Shown here: piece by piece, positions 1 through 9,604 of the stretch
Layout: every line of letters begins with the position of its first letter
Numbering within the stretch: the stretch's first letter is position 1
Assembly: GCF_002733955.1 (NCBI RefSeq)
Contig: NZ_NVXQ01000003.1
Span: 248,001-312,000 of the forward strand
Source of the DNA: Hoeflea sp.
Lineage (GTDB): Bacteria; Pseudomonadota; Alphaproteobacteria; Rhizobiales; Rhizobiaceae
Direction: 5' to 3'
DNA: 64,000 nt
Position numbers and translations under genes: made by a program
The notes under the pieces: model-generated
Seen by the model: only the letters and a program-made list of their open reading frames with translations
What the model was told of the DNA's origin: nothing
The model's database searches: none

Positions 1-449
1 CCGGGTCGCAGCTCGCCCGCTGCAGCAGCCTCGGAAAGCTGCACGGCATAGGCCTTGGCGAAACTGGTGAAATAGGCCTTGTAGGCTTCGGCATCGATGA
101 AGCGGGCTTCCTCGACAATCCGGTACAGCGACGGACGTTCGGCGACAAAGCGCAGGAAGGCCTTGAGTCCGGCCCGCTCGGCATCCAGCCGGTTCGGCGC
201 GTCGGTCACGGCTTCGGTGACGACGGCGCGCGTCAGCTGGCCCATTTCCAGAACCAGTTCCCGAAACACGTCTTCCTTGCTGGAAAAGTAGATGTAGAAC
301 GTTCCAAGCGCGGTCTTGGCATGCCGGGTGATATCGGCAATCGATGCCGCGGAAAATCCCTGCGCGCCGATCATGGCTTCCGCCGCACGCAGGATCTGCT
401 CGCGCCGGGCGATGCCTCTCTTGGTTCTCGGGTAAGCATTGGTCGACAT
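1..449 (-). CDS. TetR/AcrR family transcriptional regulator (3' end lost at window edge)
   Basis: The minus-strand frame from the ATG at 447-449 encodes a protein beginning MSTNAYPRTKRGIARREQIL and runs off the window edge without a stop, so about 149 residues are visible. The N-terminal 60 residues are a TetR helix-turn-helix (the segment ending in LGTFYIYFSSKEDVF is the characteristic recognition-helix region). The rest is the start of the ligand-binding domain. A perfect palindrome lies just upstream of the start, which suggests autoregulation. The target and ligand are unknown. The family is clear; the function is not. Confidence 0.85.
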   Translation of the reverse strand, partial: MSTNAYPRTKRGIARREQILRAAEAMIGAQGFSAASIADITRHAKTALGTFYIYFSSKEDVFRELVLEMGQLTRAVVTEAVTDAPNRLDAERAGLKAFLRFVAERPSLYRIVEEARFIDAEAYKAYFTSFAKAYAVQLSEAAAAGELRP

Positions 450-454
450 GAAAC

Positions 455-470
455 ATGAATACTGATTCAT
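455..470. promoter_or_regulatory. Palindromic operator candidate for the TetR gene
   Basis: ATGAAT-ACTG-ATTCAT is a perfect 6-4-6 inverted repeat lying 5 bases upstream of the TetR start codon. Size and position fit a TetR-family operator used for self-repression. Binding is inferred. Confidence 0.55.
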
Positions 471-558
471 ATTTCAATTGGCAAGCTCTCAGATTGTTGC
501 GCGTCGTTCACCTTGGCGAAGGCACAGCGACGGTACAGGGCACCCGAGACAGCCGCGG

Positions 559-3045
559 CTAGGCCGAGATCAGAGCCTCGAGCGCGTCGACCACCGCTTG
601 CGATATCGACTGCTTCGTCTCGACCGACTGAAGCGGACAGGGCTTGTCGAGCCGTTTCAGAGCCTTGCCGATATCAGACGAATTCGCCGAGCGCAGGCGC
701 GACAGCTCCTGCCATGTCACAGGGACTGCAACTGGCGCGCCCTTGCGGGCCCGGATCGAATAGGGCGCCACAGCCGTCGATCCCCTGTCATTGCGCAACC
801 AGTCGATGAAGATCTTGCCCTTGCGTTTTGCCTTCGACATTGTCGCCACGTAGCGGTCCGGATGGCGCTGCGCCATGAAGCTGGCGACGGTGCGCGCAAA
901 GAATGTGACCGTCTCCCATTCGGCTGTCCGTCTGAGCGGCACCACCACATGCACGCCCTTGCCACCGGTGACCATCGGCACGCTCTCAAGCCCGATCTCG
1001 GCAAGCAGTTCGCGCACATCCTTGGCAGCCTTCTTGACGTCGGAGAATGACAGCCCCTCATCCGGATCAAGATCGAACACCAGCCGGTCGGGCTTCTCGA
1101 GAATGTCGGTGCGCGAGCCCCAGATGTGAAACTCGATGGTTCCCATCTGCGCCGCAGCGGCAAAGCCCGCCGCCTCGCTGATCACCATGTAGGGTTCGGT
1201 CTTGCCGGAACTTTCCTTGATGTCGACGGTCCCTATCCCGTCGGGAAAACCCTTGCCCGCGTGTTTTTGGAAAAAACAGTCGCCATCCCTGCCATCCGGG
1301 CATCTGAGCAGCGACACAGGGCGGTCTCCCGAATGCTCCAGCATCCGCTCGGAAGCCTTCGCGTAATAACCGGCGACATCGCCCTTGGTGCATCCGGCGT
1401 CGGGGAACACCACCCGGTCAGGGCTGCTGATCCGCACGCCCAACACGGTTATGGTTTCGCCGCTGGACTTCTCCGGTTTCTCGAGTTTCACCACAGTTGC
1501 CTCCTTGTCCTCACGCACGCCCTGAAACACGCCATGGCGGATACTGCCCTGATCCGTGAGCTCGGCATACTCCACCTCGACCACAAGATCGGGCCTGACC
1601 CATCGGGCGGAGCGCGCAACATCGCCCGGGACCTCCGAAAAGGGGCTGGTCTGGCGCTCGCGCTTCCCCATCAGGGAGGAAAGCTTGTCGAGAGCGGCTT
1701 CACCGAACCCGCCGCCGACGCGCCCGCGATAGATCAACTCGCTATTTTCGCGCGAACCGACCAGCAGTGACGCAAATGGCCTGTGCTTGGCTGACGACGG
1801 CGAGAAACCGCCAACAATGAATTCCTGTCTCAGCTTGGTCTTGATCTTCAGCCAGCTGCCGCTGCGGCTGCCTGCATAGGTGCTGTCGCAGGCCTTGCTG
1901 ATGATCCCTTCCCCACCCGCTTTCTCCACCGCCGCGTAAACCTCGGGCCCGTGTCCGGCCACGTGTTCGGAATATCGGATTGGCGTGTCCTTGTCCTGCC
2001 CCTTAAGCAGCAACGCCAGCGCCGCCTTGCGTTCCGTCAGTGGCTCCTTGTCGAGTTTCTCTCCGTTGAGCTCCAGCAGATCGAAGGCCATGAAGATGAC
2101 AGGCCGCCCCTTTTCGAGATCGGCCTGCAGCGCCGAGAAGGGCGAGCCGCTTGCCTTGCTCGCCGAAACCACCTCGCCATCAATCAGCGCGTTCCGGCAA
2201 TCAAGTGCCGCAAAAGCCTCCGGTAGCCCGGCATAACGATCGCTCCAGTCGAGACCGGAGCGGGTGTAGAGCTTGACCCCGCCCTTGCCCAGGGCCGCGA
2301 GACAGCGGTAGCCATCGAACTTCGTCTCGTGCAGCCAGTCGTCGCCGTCTGGCACATGGTCGCTGAGCTTGGCCAGTTGCGGCTTTCGAAATTTCGGGGT
2401 GGGCAGCGTGAACGTGACCTTGCCACGTTTTTGCCGTGCAGCCTTCACCGGCTGCTTGCGGGCTGCTTTGCCTGCCGCGATCTCTTCCATACTCCGCGCA
2501 CTGGTCACGCTGGTGAGATACCGCTCGATCAGGCCATTTTCGTCGTCTTCCTCAAAACTGTCGTGCTCCTTGATCAGCAGCCAGTTTTCGCGTTTTTCAT
2601 TGGTGCGCATCCGCACCAGCGTCCAGCGCCCCTTCATTCTCTGCCCGTGCAGGGTGAATTTGAGCTTTCCCGATTCAAGACCCTTGGCGAAATCCTCCTG
2701 CGGCTCCCACCAGCCCTCATCCCACAGCATCACCGTGCCTGCGCCATATTGCTTTGCAGGGATCGTGCCTTCAAAGCTGCCATAGTCGAGCGGGTGATCC
2801 TCGGTGCGCACGGCCAGCCGCTTGACCGAGGTAACCGCGCTCGGCCCCTTTGTGACCGCCCAGCTCAGCAGCACGCCTTCCCATTCCAGACGGAAATCGT
2901 AATGCAACCGCCGGGCATCATGTTTCTGAACCACGAAACTCGGCCTGTCGGAGGCCTTGGACCGAGACCCGCCGCTCGGTTCCGCGGTCTTGGAGAAATC
3001 CCGCTTGGCGACATATTCGGCAAGCCTGTCAGCCGACACGGACAT
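559..3045 (-). CDS. ligD: Multifunctional ATP-dependent DNA ligase LigD (NHEJ)
   Basis: 828 residues with the three LigD modules in order. The 3'-phosphoesterase is at about 1-180 (HDARRLHYDFRLEW, with H42, D43, H48, D50 and H84). The ATP-dependent ligase is at about 215-525, with nucleotidyl lysine K242 in ETKFDGYR. The primase-like polymerase is at about 535-828, with LVFDLDP (D658, D660) and IFIDWLRN (D748). It seals double-strand breaks with Ku in bacterial non-homologous end joining, adding nucleotides and trimming 3' phosphates. The ATG overlaps the stop codon of ku by one base, so the two are translationally coupled. Length and module order match rhizobial LigD. Confidence 0.96.
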   Translation of the reverse strand: MSVSADRLAEYVAKRDFSKTAEPSGGSRSKASDRPSFVVQKHDARRLHYDFRLEWEGVLLSWAVTKGPSAVTSVKRLAVRTEDHPLDYGSFEGTIPAKQYGAGTVMLWDEGWWEPQEDFAKGLESGKLKFTLHGQRMKGRWTLVRMRTNEKRENWLLIKEHDSFEEDDENGLIERYLTSVTSARSMEEIAAGKAARKQPVKAARQKRGKVTFTLPTPKFRKPQLAKLSDHVPDGDDWLHETKFDGYRCLAALGKGGVKLYTRSGLDWSDRYAGLPEAFAALDCRNALIDGEVVSASKASGSPFSALQADLEKGRPVIFMAFDLLELNGEKLDKEPLTERKAALALLLKGQDKDTPIRYSEHVAGHGPEVYAAVEKAGGEGIISKACDSTYAGSRSGSWLKIKTKLRQEFIVGGFSPSSAKHRPFASLLVGSRENSELIYRGRVGGGFGEAALDKLSSLMGKRERQTSPFSEVPGDVARSARWVRPDLVVEVEYAELTDQGSIRHGVFQGVREDKEATVVKLEKPEKSSGETITVLGVRISSPDRVVFPDAGCTKGDVAGYYAKASERMLEHSGDRPVSLLRCPDGRDGDCFFQKHAGKGFPDGIGTVDIKESSGKTEPYMVISEAAGFAAAAQMGTIEFHIWGSRTDILEKPDRLVFDLDPDEGLSFSDVKKAAKDVRELLAEIGLESVPMVTGGKGVHVVVPLRRTAEWETVTFFARTVASFMAQRHPDRYVATMSKAKRKGKIFIDWLRNDRGSTAVAPYSIRARKGAPVAVPVTWQELSRLRSANSSDIGKALKRLDKPCPLQSVETKQSISQAVVDALEALISA

Positions 3046-3929
3046 CAGGCGGACTTCTTCTTCGCCGCTGACTTGGAGGTCTTGGCAGCAGCCTTGCCCG
3101 ACTTGCTGGAGGATTTGCCGGAAGACTTGCCATCCGCCTTGGCCAGACTCTGCTTCAACGCAGCCATCAGATCGATCACATTGTCGCCACTGCCGCTGTC
3201 GCCATCGCTGTCATCGGTCTGAACCCGCTTGGTCGACTTGCTCTTGGTCTTGCGGTCGATCAGGTCCTTGAGCGCGATCGAATAATTGTCCTTGAAGGCA
3301 TCGGCCTTGAAGGGGCCGGTCTTGCGCTCGATCAGCGACTTGGCCACCTCAAGCAGCTCATCGTCAGCGGTGTCGTCTTCTATTTCGGAAAACAGCGGAT
3401 CAGCATCGCGGATTTCCTCGGCGTAGTGCAGTGTTTCGAGCAACAGCCCGTCACCACAAGGTTTGACCGCAGCGAGATATTCCTTGCCGCGCATCGTCAC
3501 TTGGCCGAGCCCCACCATCTTGGTCGAGCGCAACGCATCGCGCACAACGCGGTAGGCGTCTTCCGCCAGGTCGTCAGTCGGCACCAGATAATAGGGCTTG
3601 TTGAAATAGAGCGGGGAAATTTCGCAGGCGTCGACGAACTGAATCAGCTCCAGCGTCTTCTTGGTCTCGAGCTTGATCTCGTCAACATCGTCGGGATCAA
3701 GCAGCAGGTACTGATCCTTTTCGTACTCGTAGCCCTTCATGATGTCGCCGGCATCGACCGGGCCGACGCCCGGCACCGTCTTCTGGTAACGCACCGGCTT
3801 GCCGGAAGGCTCGTGGATCTGCCGGAAGCTGACGCGCGCGCCGGTCTTCGTTGCGGAATACATCTCCACCGGGATCGACACCAGGGACAGGCGGAGTTGT
3901 CCCTTCCAGACAGGTCGTGCAGCCATCAT
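3045..3929 (-). CDS. ku: Non-homologous end-joining DNA-end-binding protein Ku
   Basis: 294 residues. The N-terminal VWKGQLRLSLVSIPVEMYSA is the hallmark of bacterial Ku, followed by the beta-barrel core with YEYEKDQYLLLDPDD. The last 40 residues are a lysine-rich, low-complexity basic tail (many KS and AK repeats), typical of the Ku C-terminal extension that helps DNA binding and LigD recruitment. It forms a homodimeric ring on DNA ends and stimulates LigD. It is first in a two-gene ku-ligD operon. The start is a double Met; either is possible. Confidence 0.96.
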   Translation of the reverse strand: MMAARPVWKGQLRLSLVSIPVEMYSATKTGARVSFRQIHEPSGKPVRYQKTVPGVGPVDAGDIMKGYEYEKDQYLLLDPDDVDEIKLETKKTLELIQFVDACEISPLYFNKPYYLVPTDDLAEDAYRVVRDALRSTKMVGLGQVTMRGKEYLAAVKPCGDGLLLETLHYAEEIRDADPLFSEIEDDTADDELLEVAKSLIERKTGPFKADAFKDNYSIALKDLIDRKTKSKSTKRVQTDDSDGDSGSGDNVIDLMAALKQSLAKADGKSSGKSSSKSGKAAAKTSKSAAKKKSA

Positions 3930-3975
3930 TTACTCCAGACTTCGGTAACATAGCCGGGCATCGCCCGACGATGAC

Positions 3976-4206
3976 TCAGGCGTTGTTGTGGCTGTCGGAG
4001 TAGACATTTTCGGCGCGCAGACGCGGGGCCATCTTCCAGGCAATCGGTGCTGCAGCCACGAAGCCGCCCACGATGACCACGGGCAGCAGGTACTTGGCCT
4101 GCTCGGCGAGCGCGGGAATGGACAATACGGTGATCGCGCCGGCTCCGAAAAGCACGGCGTTGATGGGCAGGGCGATCAGGCCGGCGATGAATGTGCGGGT
4201 TCGCAT
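3976..4206 (-). CDS. Small two-helix membrane protein, function unknown
   Basis: 76 residues with two hydrophobic segments (about residues 5-31 and 38-58) and a polar C-terminal tail ending SHNNA. An AAGGAGA ribosome binding site stands 7 bases before the ATG, which supports it as a real gene. It lies on the same strand upstream of ku with a gap of 46 bases, so it could share a transcript with ku-ligD. I recognise no family. Confidence 0.6.
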   Translation of the reverse strand: MRTRTFIAGLIALPINAVLFGAGAITVLSIPALAEQAKYLLPVVIVGGFVAAAPIAWKMAPRLRAENVYSDSHNNA

Positions 4207-4278
4207 GGCGTTCTCCTTGGTTCTGGAGTCAAACGCCGCAACGCCGCTCTGGTTCCCGCCGGCCTTGCCGCAGGTCCG

Positions 4279-6486
4279 CTACAGTGCCGGAAGCTGGTCC
4301 AGCACATCCTCCAGATGGATCGGGAATTTCCGCACCCGCACCCCGGTCGCCTCGTAGACCGCATTGGCGATGGCAGGCCCTGCGCCGCAAATCCCCAGCT
4401 CGCCGATACCCTTGCTGCCAAGCGGGTTCGAACCCTTCGAATACCCGTCCAGCATGTTTACATCCAGGTCCGGCACGTCGCGGTTCACGGCGATGTGGTA
4501 CTCGGCAAAGTCCCGGTTCATGAAACTGCCGTAGCGGTCATCCACCAGGCTTTCTTCCAACAGAGCGCCGCCGATGCCGAAGATCATGCCGCCCATCAGC
4601 TGCGAGCGTGCTGTCTTCCTGTTGAGAATGCGGCCCGCATCGAACACGCCGACCATGCGGCGCACGCGAAGCTCGCCGGTATCCGCATCGACTTCGACCT
4701 CGGCAAATTGCACACCGTAGGAATACTCGGCTTTGCCGTTTCCGTGATTGTCCGGATCGACAGAGCCTTCGGCCTGGAGACCGTCCTGATCCAGAATGTC
4801 GGCAAGCGCAATCTCGCGATCACCGGCAACAATTTTCTCACCCTTGATGGTGAAGGCATTGGCGGTCACGCCAGCCTGCGCCAGCCGCTCGCCAAGTGCG
4901 CTTTTGAGTGAATTGCAGGCATCAAACAGGGCCGAGCCGGAGCTCGCCGCCCCGAACGATCCGCCCGACCCCGCAGTGGTGGGAAAGCTGCTGTCACCCA
5001 GTTCCATCGTGATCCGGTCGGCGGGGATCGACAGCGTCTCCGCCGCGATCTGGGTCAGGATCGTGTAGCTCCCGGTGCCGATATCGGTCATGTCGAGCCG
5101 CGCCGTCAGCCTGCCGTCGGCAGTGAGGCTGACCTCGGCGCTGGCCGGGCTGAGCGTGTTGGGGCGGATGGCCACGGCCATGCCATGGCCGATCAGCTTG
5201 CGGCCTTCGCGGCGTGAGCCGGGCTTGACGCGGCCCGACCAGCCGAACTTTTCCGCACCAGTCCTGATGCACTCGACCAGGCGCCGGCTGGCAAAATCAT
5301 CTCCGCTTGTCGGATCGGCTTGCGGCTCATTGATCAGCCGAAACTCCACCGGATCAATTCCGCATTTCTCCGCGAGCTCGTCGATCGCGGTCTCGAATGT
5401 CAGCGTTCCGATCGCCTCGCCCGGCGCGCGCATGCTGTCGACTTTCGGAATGTCGGCCTTGACCACCCGGTGAATCGTGTGGATCGCATTGGCCGAATAG
5501 CTCGCCCGGGTCGGCGAGGCAGGTGCTTCCGCAAACGGGTAATTGCGCGCCATGCTGGCCAGCGAGTAATGCCGGATGGCCTTGAGCTTGCCGTCCTTGC
5601 CGGCACCCAGCTTGAGTTCCTGCAAATGACGGGAGCGGTGCGGACCATTGGCGAAGACATTGCGTCGTGTCTGCGCCACACGCACAGCGCATCCGCAATG
5701 CTTTGCCGCAAGTGCCGCCAGAATGGCCTCATTGTGCACCCCAAGCTTCGAGCCGAAGCCGCCGCCGGTAAACGGCGAGATGATACGGATGTTTTCTTCG
5801 TCGATACCCAGGGTATTGGCAAAGGCCGACACCGCCGACGCGATGATCTGGATCGCCATGTGGATGGTCAGTTTCTCGCCATCCCATTGCGCCACCGTCA
5901 CATGCGGCTCCATCGCGGCAGAATGCTGTGCCCCGGTGAAATAGCTGGCCTCGACCGTGAAATCAGAGCCGGCGAACTCGGCGTCGAAATCGCCTTCATA
6001 GGTATCAACTTCGGACAGACCGTCGACGCTTTCCGGCTGTTCTTCCTGATCGCGATGCTCGAGCGGGTTATAGACCCCTTCACCGGGCTCAATCTCGATC
6101 TCGATCAGGCTTGCCGCATACCGGGCCTGTTCCAGCGTCTCTGCCACGACAAGCGCGACCGGCTCGCCAAAATGGCGCACCTGATCGTTTTCCAGAACCG
6201 CGTGCGACTGGGTGAAGCGGCCCTCGTCCTCGGGCGTACCATAGGGTTTCTGCGCCGGCGCGTTGCGGTAGGTCAGCACCGCGATGACGCCATCGGCGTT
6301 TTCCGCGGCGGAGACATCGAGCTTTGTGATCCGCCCCGGGCCTACAGGAGCCTCGACGATGTAGCCCTCGCTGATGCCGCCTTCGATCTTGTAGTCCCCG
6401 GCATACATGGCGGTGCCGGTGACCTTCGCCGGGCCATCGACGCGGTTGAGCGCGTCACCGATCAGGGTGGTAGGTGCATGATCCAT
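4279..6486 (-). CDS. paoC: Xanthine dehydrogenase family molybdopterin-binding subunit (PaoC-like)
   Basis: 735 residues, the large subunit of a heterotrimeric molybdenum hydroxylase. The order is an N-terminal aldehyde oxidase hammerhead domain (about 10-120) and then the molybdopterin-binding domains. The GxGE motif (GSKGIGELG) places the catalytic base Glu at E696. It probably oxidises aldehydes to carboxylic acids, as does E. coli PaoABC. It starts one base after the stop of the FAD subunit and is last of three genes ordered Fe-S, FAD, Mo. The substrate cannot be read from the sequence; the paoC symbol is by similarity of architecture. Confidence 0.88.
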   Translation of the reverse strand: MDHAPTTLIGDALNRVDGPAKVTGTAMYAGDYKIEGGISEGYIVEAPVGPGRITKLDVSAAENADGVIAVLTYRNAPAQKPYGTPEDEGRFTQSHAVLENDQVRHFGEPVALVVAETLEQARYAASLIEIEIEPGEGVYNPLEHRDQEEQPESVDGLSEVDTYEGDFDAEFAGSDFTVEASYFTGAQHSAAMEPHVTVAQWDGEKLTIHMAIQIIASAVSAFANTLGIDEENIRIISPFTGGGFGSKLGVHNEAILAALAAKHCGCAVRVAQTRRNVFANGPHRSRHLQELKLGAGKDGKLKAIRHYSLASMARNYPFAEAPASPTRASYSANAIHTIHRVVKADIPKVDSMRAPGEAIGTLTFETAIDELAEKCGIDPVEFRLINEPQADPTSGDDFASRRLVECIRTGAEKFGWSGRVKPGSRREGRKLIGHGMAVAIRPNTLSPASAEVSLTADGRLTARLDMTDIGTGSYTILTQIAAETLSIPADRITMELGDSSFPTTAGSGGSFGAASSGSALFDACNSLKSALGERLAQAGVTANAFTIKGEKIVAGDREIALADILDQDGLQAEGSVDPDNHGNGKAEYSYGVQFAEVEVDADTGELRVRRMVGVFDAGRILNRKTARSQLMGGMIFGIGGALLEESLVDDRYGSFMNRDFAEYHIAVNRDVPDLDVNMLDGYSKGSNPLGSKGIGELGICGAGPAIANAVYEATGVRVRKFPIHLEDVLDQLPAL

Positions 6487-6487
6487 C

Positions 6488-7461
6488 TCAGTTTTCTCCC
6501 AGACCGGTGAGTTGCTTCAGCATCGACACGACAACGCGGGGCGCCAGGGTGATCTTGAAATCATTGTGCCCATGGCCGGTGGCGTCCGCCATTTCCTCCC
6601 GCATCGCCTGCATGAAAAGTGCGGTATCCGGGGCCTTGCCCTCAAGCGCGGCCTCGGCCTTGCTGGCGCGCCACGGCTTGTGCGCCACGCCGCCGAGACC
6701 GATCCGCACATTGCGCATCTGCCCGTCTTCAACGTCGAGCGCCACAGCAGCCGACACCACGGCGAAGGCGTAGGATGACCGGTCGCGAACCTTCCGGTAA
6801 GCCTGCAGCTTCGGCGGCTTCTCCGGCAATTCGACGCCGACAATCAGTTCGCCCTGCTCGAGAACATGGTCGAGATCGGGCCTGTCGCCGGGAAGCCGGT
6901 GCAGATCGGCAGCCGGGATGCGTCGCTCGCTGCCATCAGGCTTGCGCGTGAGCACAACCGCATCCAGCGCCGCCATCGCGACCGCCATGTCGGAAGGGTG
7001 TACAGCGATGCAGTTTTCGCTTTCCCCAAGGATCGCATGAAACCGGTTTAACCCATTCATCGCGTCGCAACCGCTGCCCGGTTGGCGCTTGTTGCAGGCG
7101 CGCTTTGTGTCATAGAAATACTGGCACCGCGTCCGCTGCAGAAAATTGCCGCCCGTTGTCGCCTTGTTGCGCAACTGTTGCGTCGCGCCTGAAAGCAGCG
7201 CCGTTGACAGCACGCTGTAGTGCTTCCGGATCAGCGGATGGGCCGCAAGGTCGGTGTTGCTGACCTGCGAGCCAACGAGAACGGCGCCATCGCGCTGTTC
7301 GATCGTGTCCATGCCCGCGCGGGTGACGTCGACAAGCACATCGGGCGTCTCGATCTGGTGCTTCATCAGGTCGATCAGATTGGTGCCGCCGCCCAGGTAG
7401 CGGCCATTGGCGACAGCGGAAAGGTCGTGGCTGTTTTCCAGTCGGTCGTATTCAAACGGTT

Positions 7462-7465
<4 letters not shown>
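6488..7465 (-). CDS. paoB: Xanthine dehydrogenase family FAD-binding subunit (PaoB-like)
   Basis: 325 residues from the ATG at 7463-7465, which overlaps the stop of the Fe-S subunit in an ATGA arrangement; a longer frame upstream is not needed. The N-terminal FAD-binding domain has GRYLGGGTNLIDLMK. Residues C114, C124, C133 and C152 form the four-cysteine insertion seen in PaoB and 4-hydroxybenzoyl-CoA reductase beta subunits, where it holds an extra [4Fe-4S] cluster. The C-terminal CO-dehydrogenase flavoprotein domain follows. It passes electrons from the Mo site through Fe-S centres to FAD. Confidence 0.88.
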
Positions 7466-7965
<500 letters not shown>

Positions 7966-8146
7966 GGCGGATCTCCCTCATCGGACCAACAGGATGCAGC
8001 GGCTGAACTGCCGGCAGCTGCCTTGTAAACCGCGCGAGGGCCAGGATCGTTCCGCTCCGCCAGTGATTATTTTCAATCCCACGGTTCCGGGTGGAACGTT
8101 CAGCCCGGGGGTCCGTTGTGCTGGCTTGAGCCATCGAGGACTGCAC

Positions 8147-9403
8147 ATGACATCGAAACACCCTGCCGGCAGCAAAGCCGAAGAGGCCCTGGTCGAGAAG
8201 AAAGACCTTCACGAAAACACATCCTACTGGGCCAAGACCCCGCGTATTTCGGTGCGCCACTTCCAAAAGCTTCCGGCACAGAGCTGCGATGTCCTGATCA
8301 TCGGAAGCGGCATCAGCGGCGCCTTGATGGCGGAGCAACTGTGCGATGGAAACCGCGACATCATGATGGTCGACAGGCGTCAGCCGGTGCGCGGCAGCAG
8401 CCTCGACAGCACGGCGATGATCCAGCACGAAATCGACATTCCGCTTCATCTGCTTGCGCAGAAGATCGGCGAGACAAAAGCTGTCCGGGCCTGGCAGCGT
8501 TCACGCGACGCCGTCCAGACGCTCGTCGAACTCGTGGAAAATCTCGACATCAAGTGCTCCATGAAAGCCAAGAAGGCGCTTTATCTCTCCGGCAACGAAC
8601 TGGGACCGGATGAGTTGAAGGCCGAAGCACAGATCCGGCAGAAGGCGAACATAGAGGCGAGCTATCTCGACCAGGCGGCAACACAATCCGAATTCGGCAT
8701 CGACCGTGCGGCATCAATCGTGTCCAAGGATTCCGCCTCGGCAAACCCGGCGCAACTGACGGCCGGCCTGATCAGAACCGCGCAGGCGCGCGGCTTGCGC
8801 GTGGTAAGCCCGATCGAGATCACTGACGTAGAGCCCGCGGGCGACCGCGTCGCCTGCGCCACCGCGGACGGACAGGTGATCGTGGCCCGGCAGGTTATCT
8901 TCTGCTCCGGCTACGAGTTCCTCAAGCGGCTTGAAAGCCCGAAACACTCCATCATCTCGACCTGGGCAATTGCTGCAAAACCGCGATCGGCGGTGCCGGA
9001 CTGGCTTCAGGATTATCTCGTCTGGGAGGCAAGCGATCCCTATCTCTATCTGCGGATGGCTGCAGACGGCTCCATCATCGCCGGCGGCGAGGACGAGGAA
9101 AGCGCCGAGGCATTTGACGACCCCGCAAAACTCGCAGCCAACACCAAAACAATCGTTGAAAAGACCGAAAAACTGCTCGGCATCAGCCTCTACCCGCCGC
9201 ACAGCCGCTGGGCGGCCCCCTTCGGCAACACCACCACCGGCCTTCCCTTCATCGGTCCTGTCCCGGGTCTGAACAATGTCTATGCCGTGATGGGTTTTGG
9301 CGGCAACGGCATCACCTTCTCCAAGATTGCCGCCGAAATCATCAATGCGCAGATCCATGGCAAACAGGATCCCGACGCCGACCTGTTCGGCTTTCCGGCC
9401 TGA
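8147..9403 (+). CDS. FAD-dependent oxidoreductase (DAO family)
   Basis: 418 residues from the ATG at 8147, chosen because CGAGGA lies 6 bases upstream; a 71-residue longer frame exists but lacks family similarity. The dinucleotide-binding motif DVLIIGSGISGALMAEQL (about 47-64) is followed by a D-amino-acid oxidase/glycine oxidase-like substrate domain. The C-terminal FAD motif is GLPFIGPVPG with GFGGNGITFS. It would oxidise an amine, amino acid or hydroxy acid, but the substrate is not evident. It is divergently transcribed from the paoABC-like operon, sharing about 180 bases of promoter region. Confidence 0.85.
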   Translation: MTSKHPAGSKAEEALVEKKDLHENTSYWAKTPRISVRHFQKLPAQSCDVLIIGSGISGALMAEQLCDGNRDIMMVDRRQPVRGSSLDSTAMIQHEIDIPLHLLAQKIGETKAVRAWQRSRDAVQTLVELVENLDIKCSMKAKKALYLSGNELGPDELKAEAQIRQKANIEASYLDQAATQSEFGIDRAASIVSKDSASANPAQLTAGLIRTAQARGLRVVSPIEITDVEPAGDRVACATADGQVIVARQVIFCSGYEFLKRLESPKHSIISTWAIAAKPRSAVPDWLQDYLVWEASDPYLYLRMAADGSIIAGGEDEESAEAFDDPAKLAANTKTIVEKTEKLLGISLYPPHSRWAAPFGNTTTGLPFIGPVPGLNNVYAVMGFGGNGITFSKIAAEIINAQIHGKQDPDADLFGFPA

Positions 9404-9520
9404 GAGCGCTCATCCCTCAAAGCGTGGCTGAAAACCAGGACTTCTCATTGTTCCGCTTTCACTGCGCAAGAAACACATGTCATCAGCCGATGCACGAGAT
9501 GCTGGCACACAACCCAAAGC

Positions 9521-9549
9521 AAAACGGCGCCGGCTTGAGTGCCGGCGCC
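9521..9549 (-). terminator. Rho-independent terminator for the minus-strand gene ending at 9605
   Basis: On the minus strand GGCGCCGGC (9549-9541), loop ACTCAA, GCCGGCGCC (9534-9526) is a perfect 9-bp stem. It is followed by GTTTTGC. It stands about 55 bases past the stop of the aldehyde dehydrogenase. Confidence 0.75.
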
Positions 9550-9604
9550 TACCAGTGCAAGGTTCATTGATCACCTAAACAGCGATCCGGGTTCAGCAAA
9601 CGGT

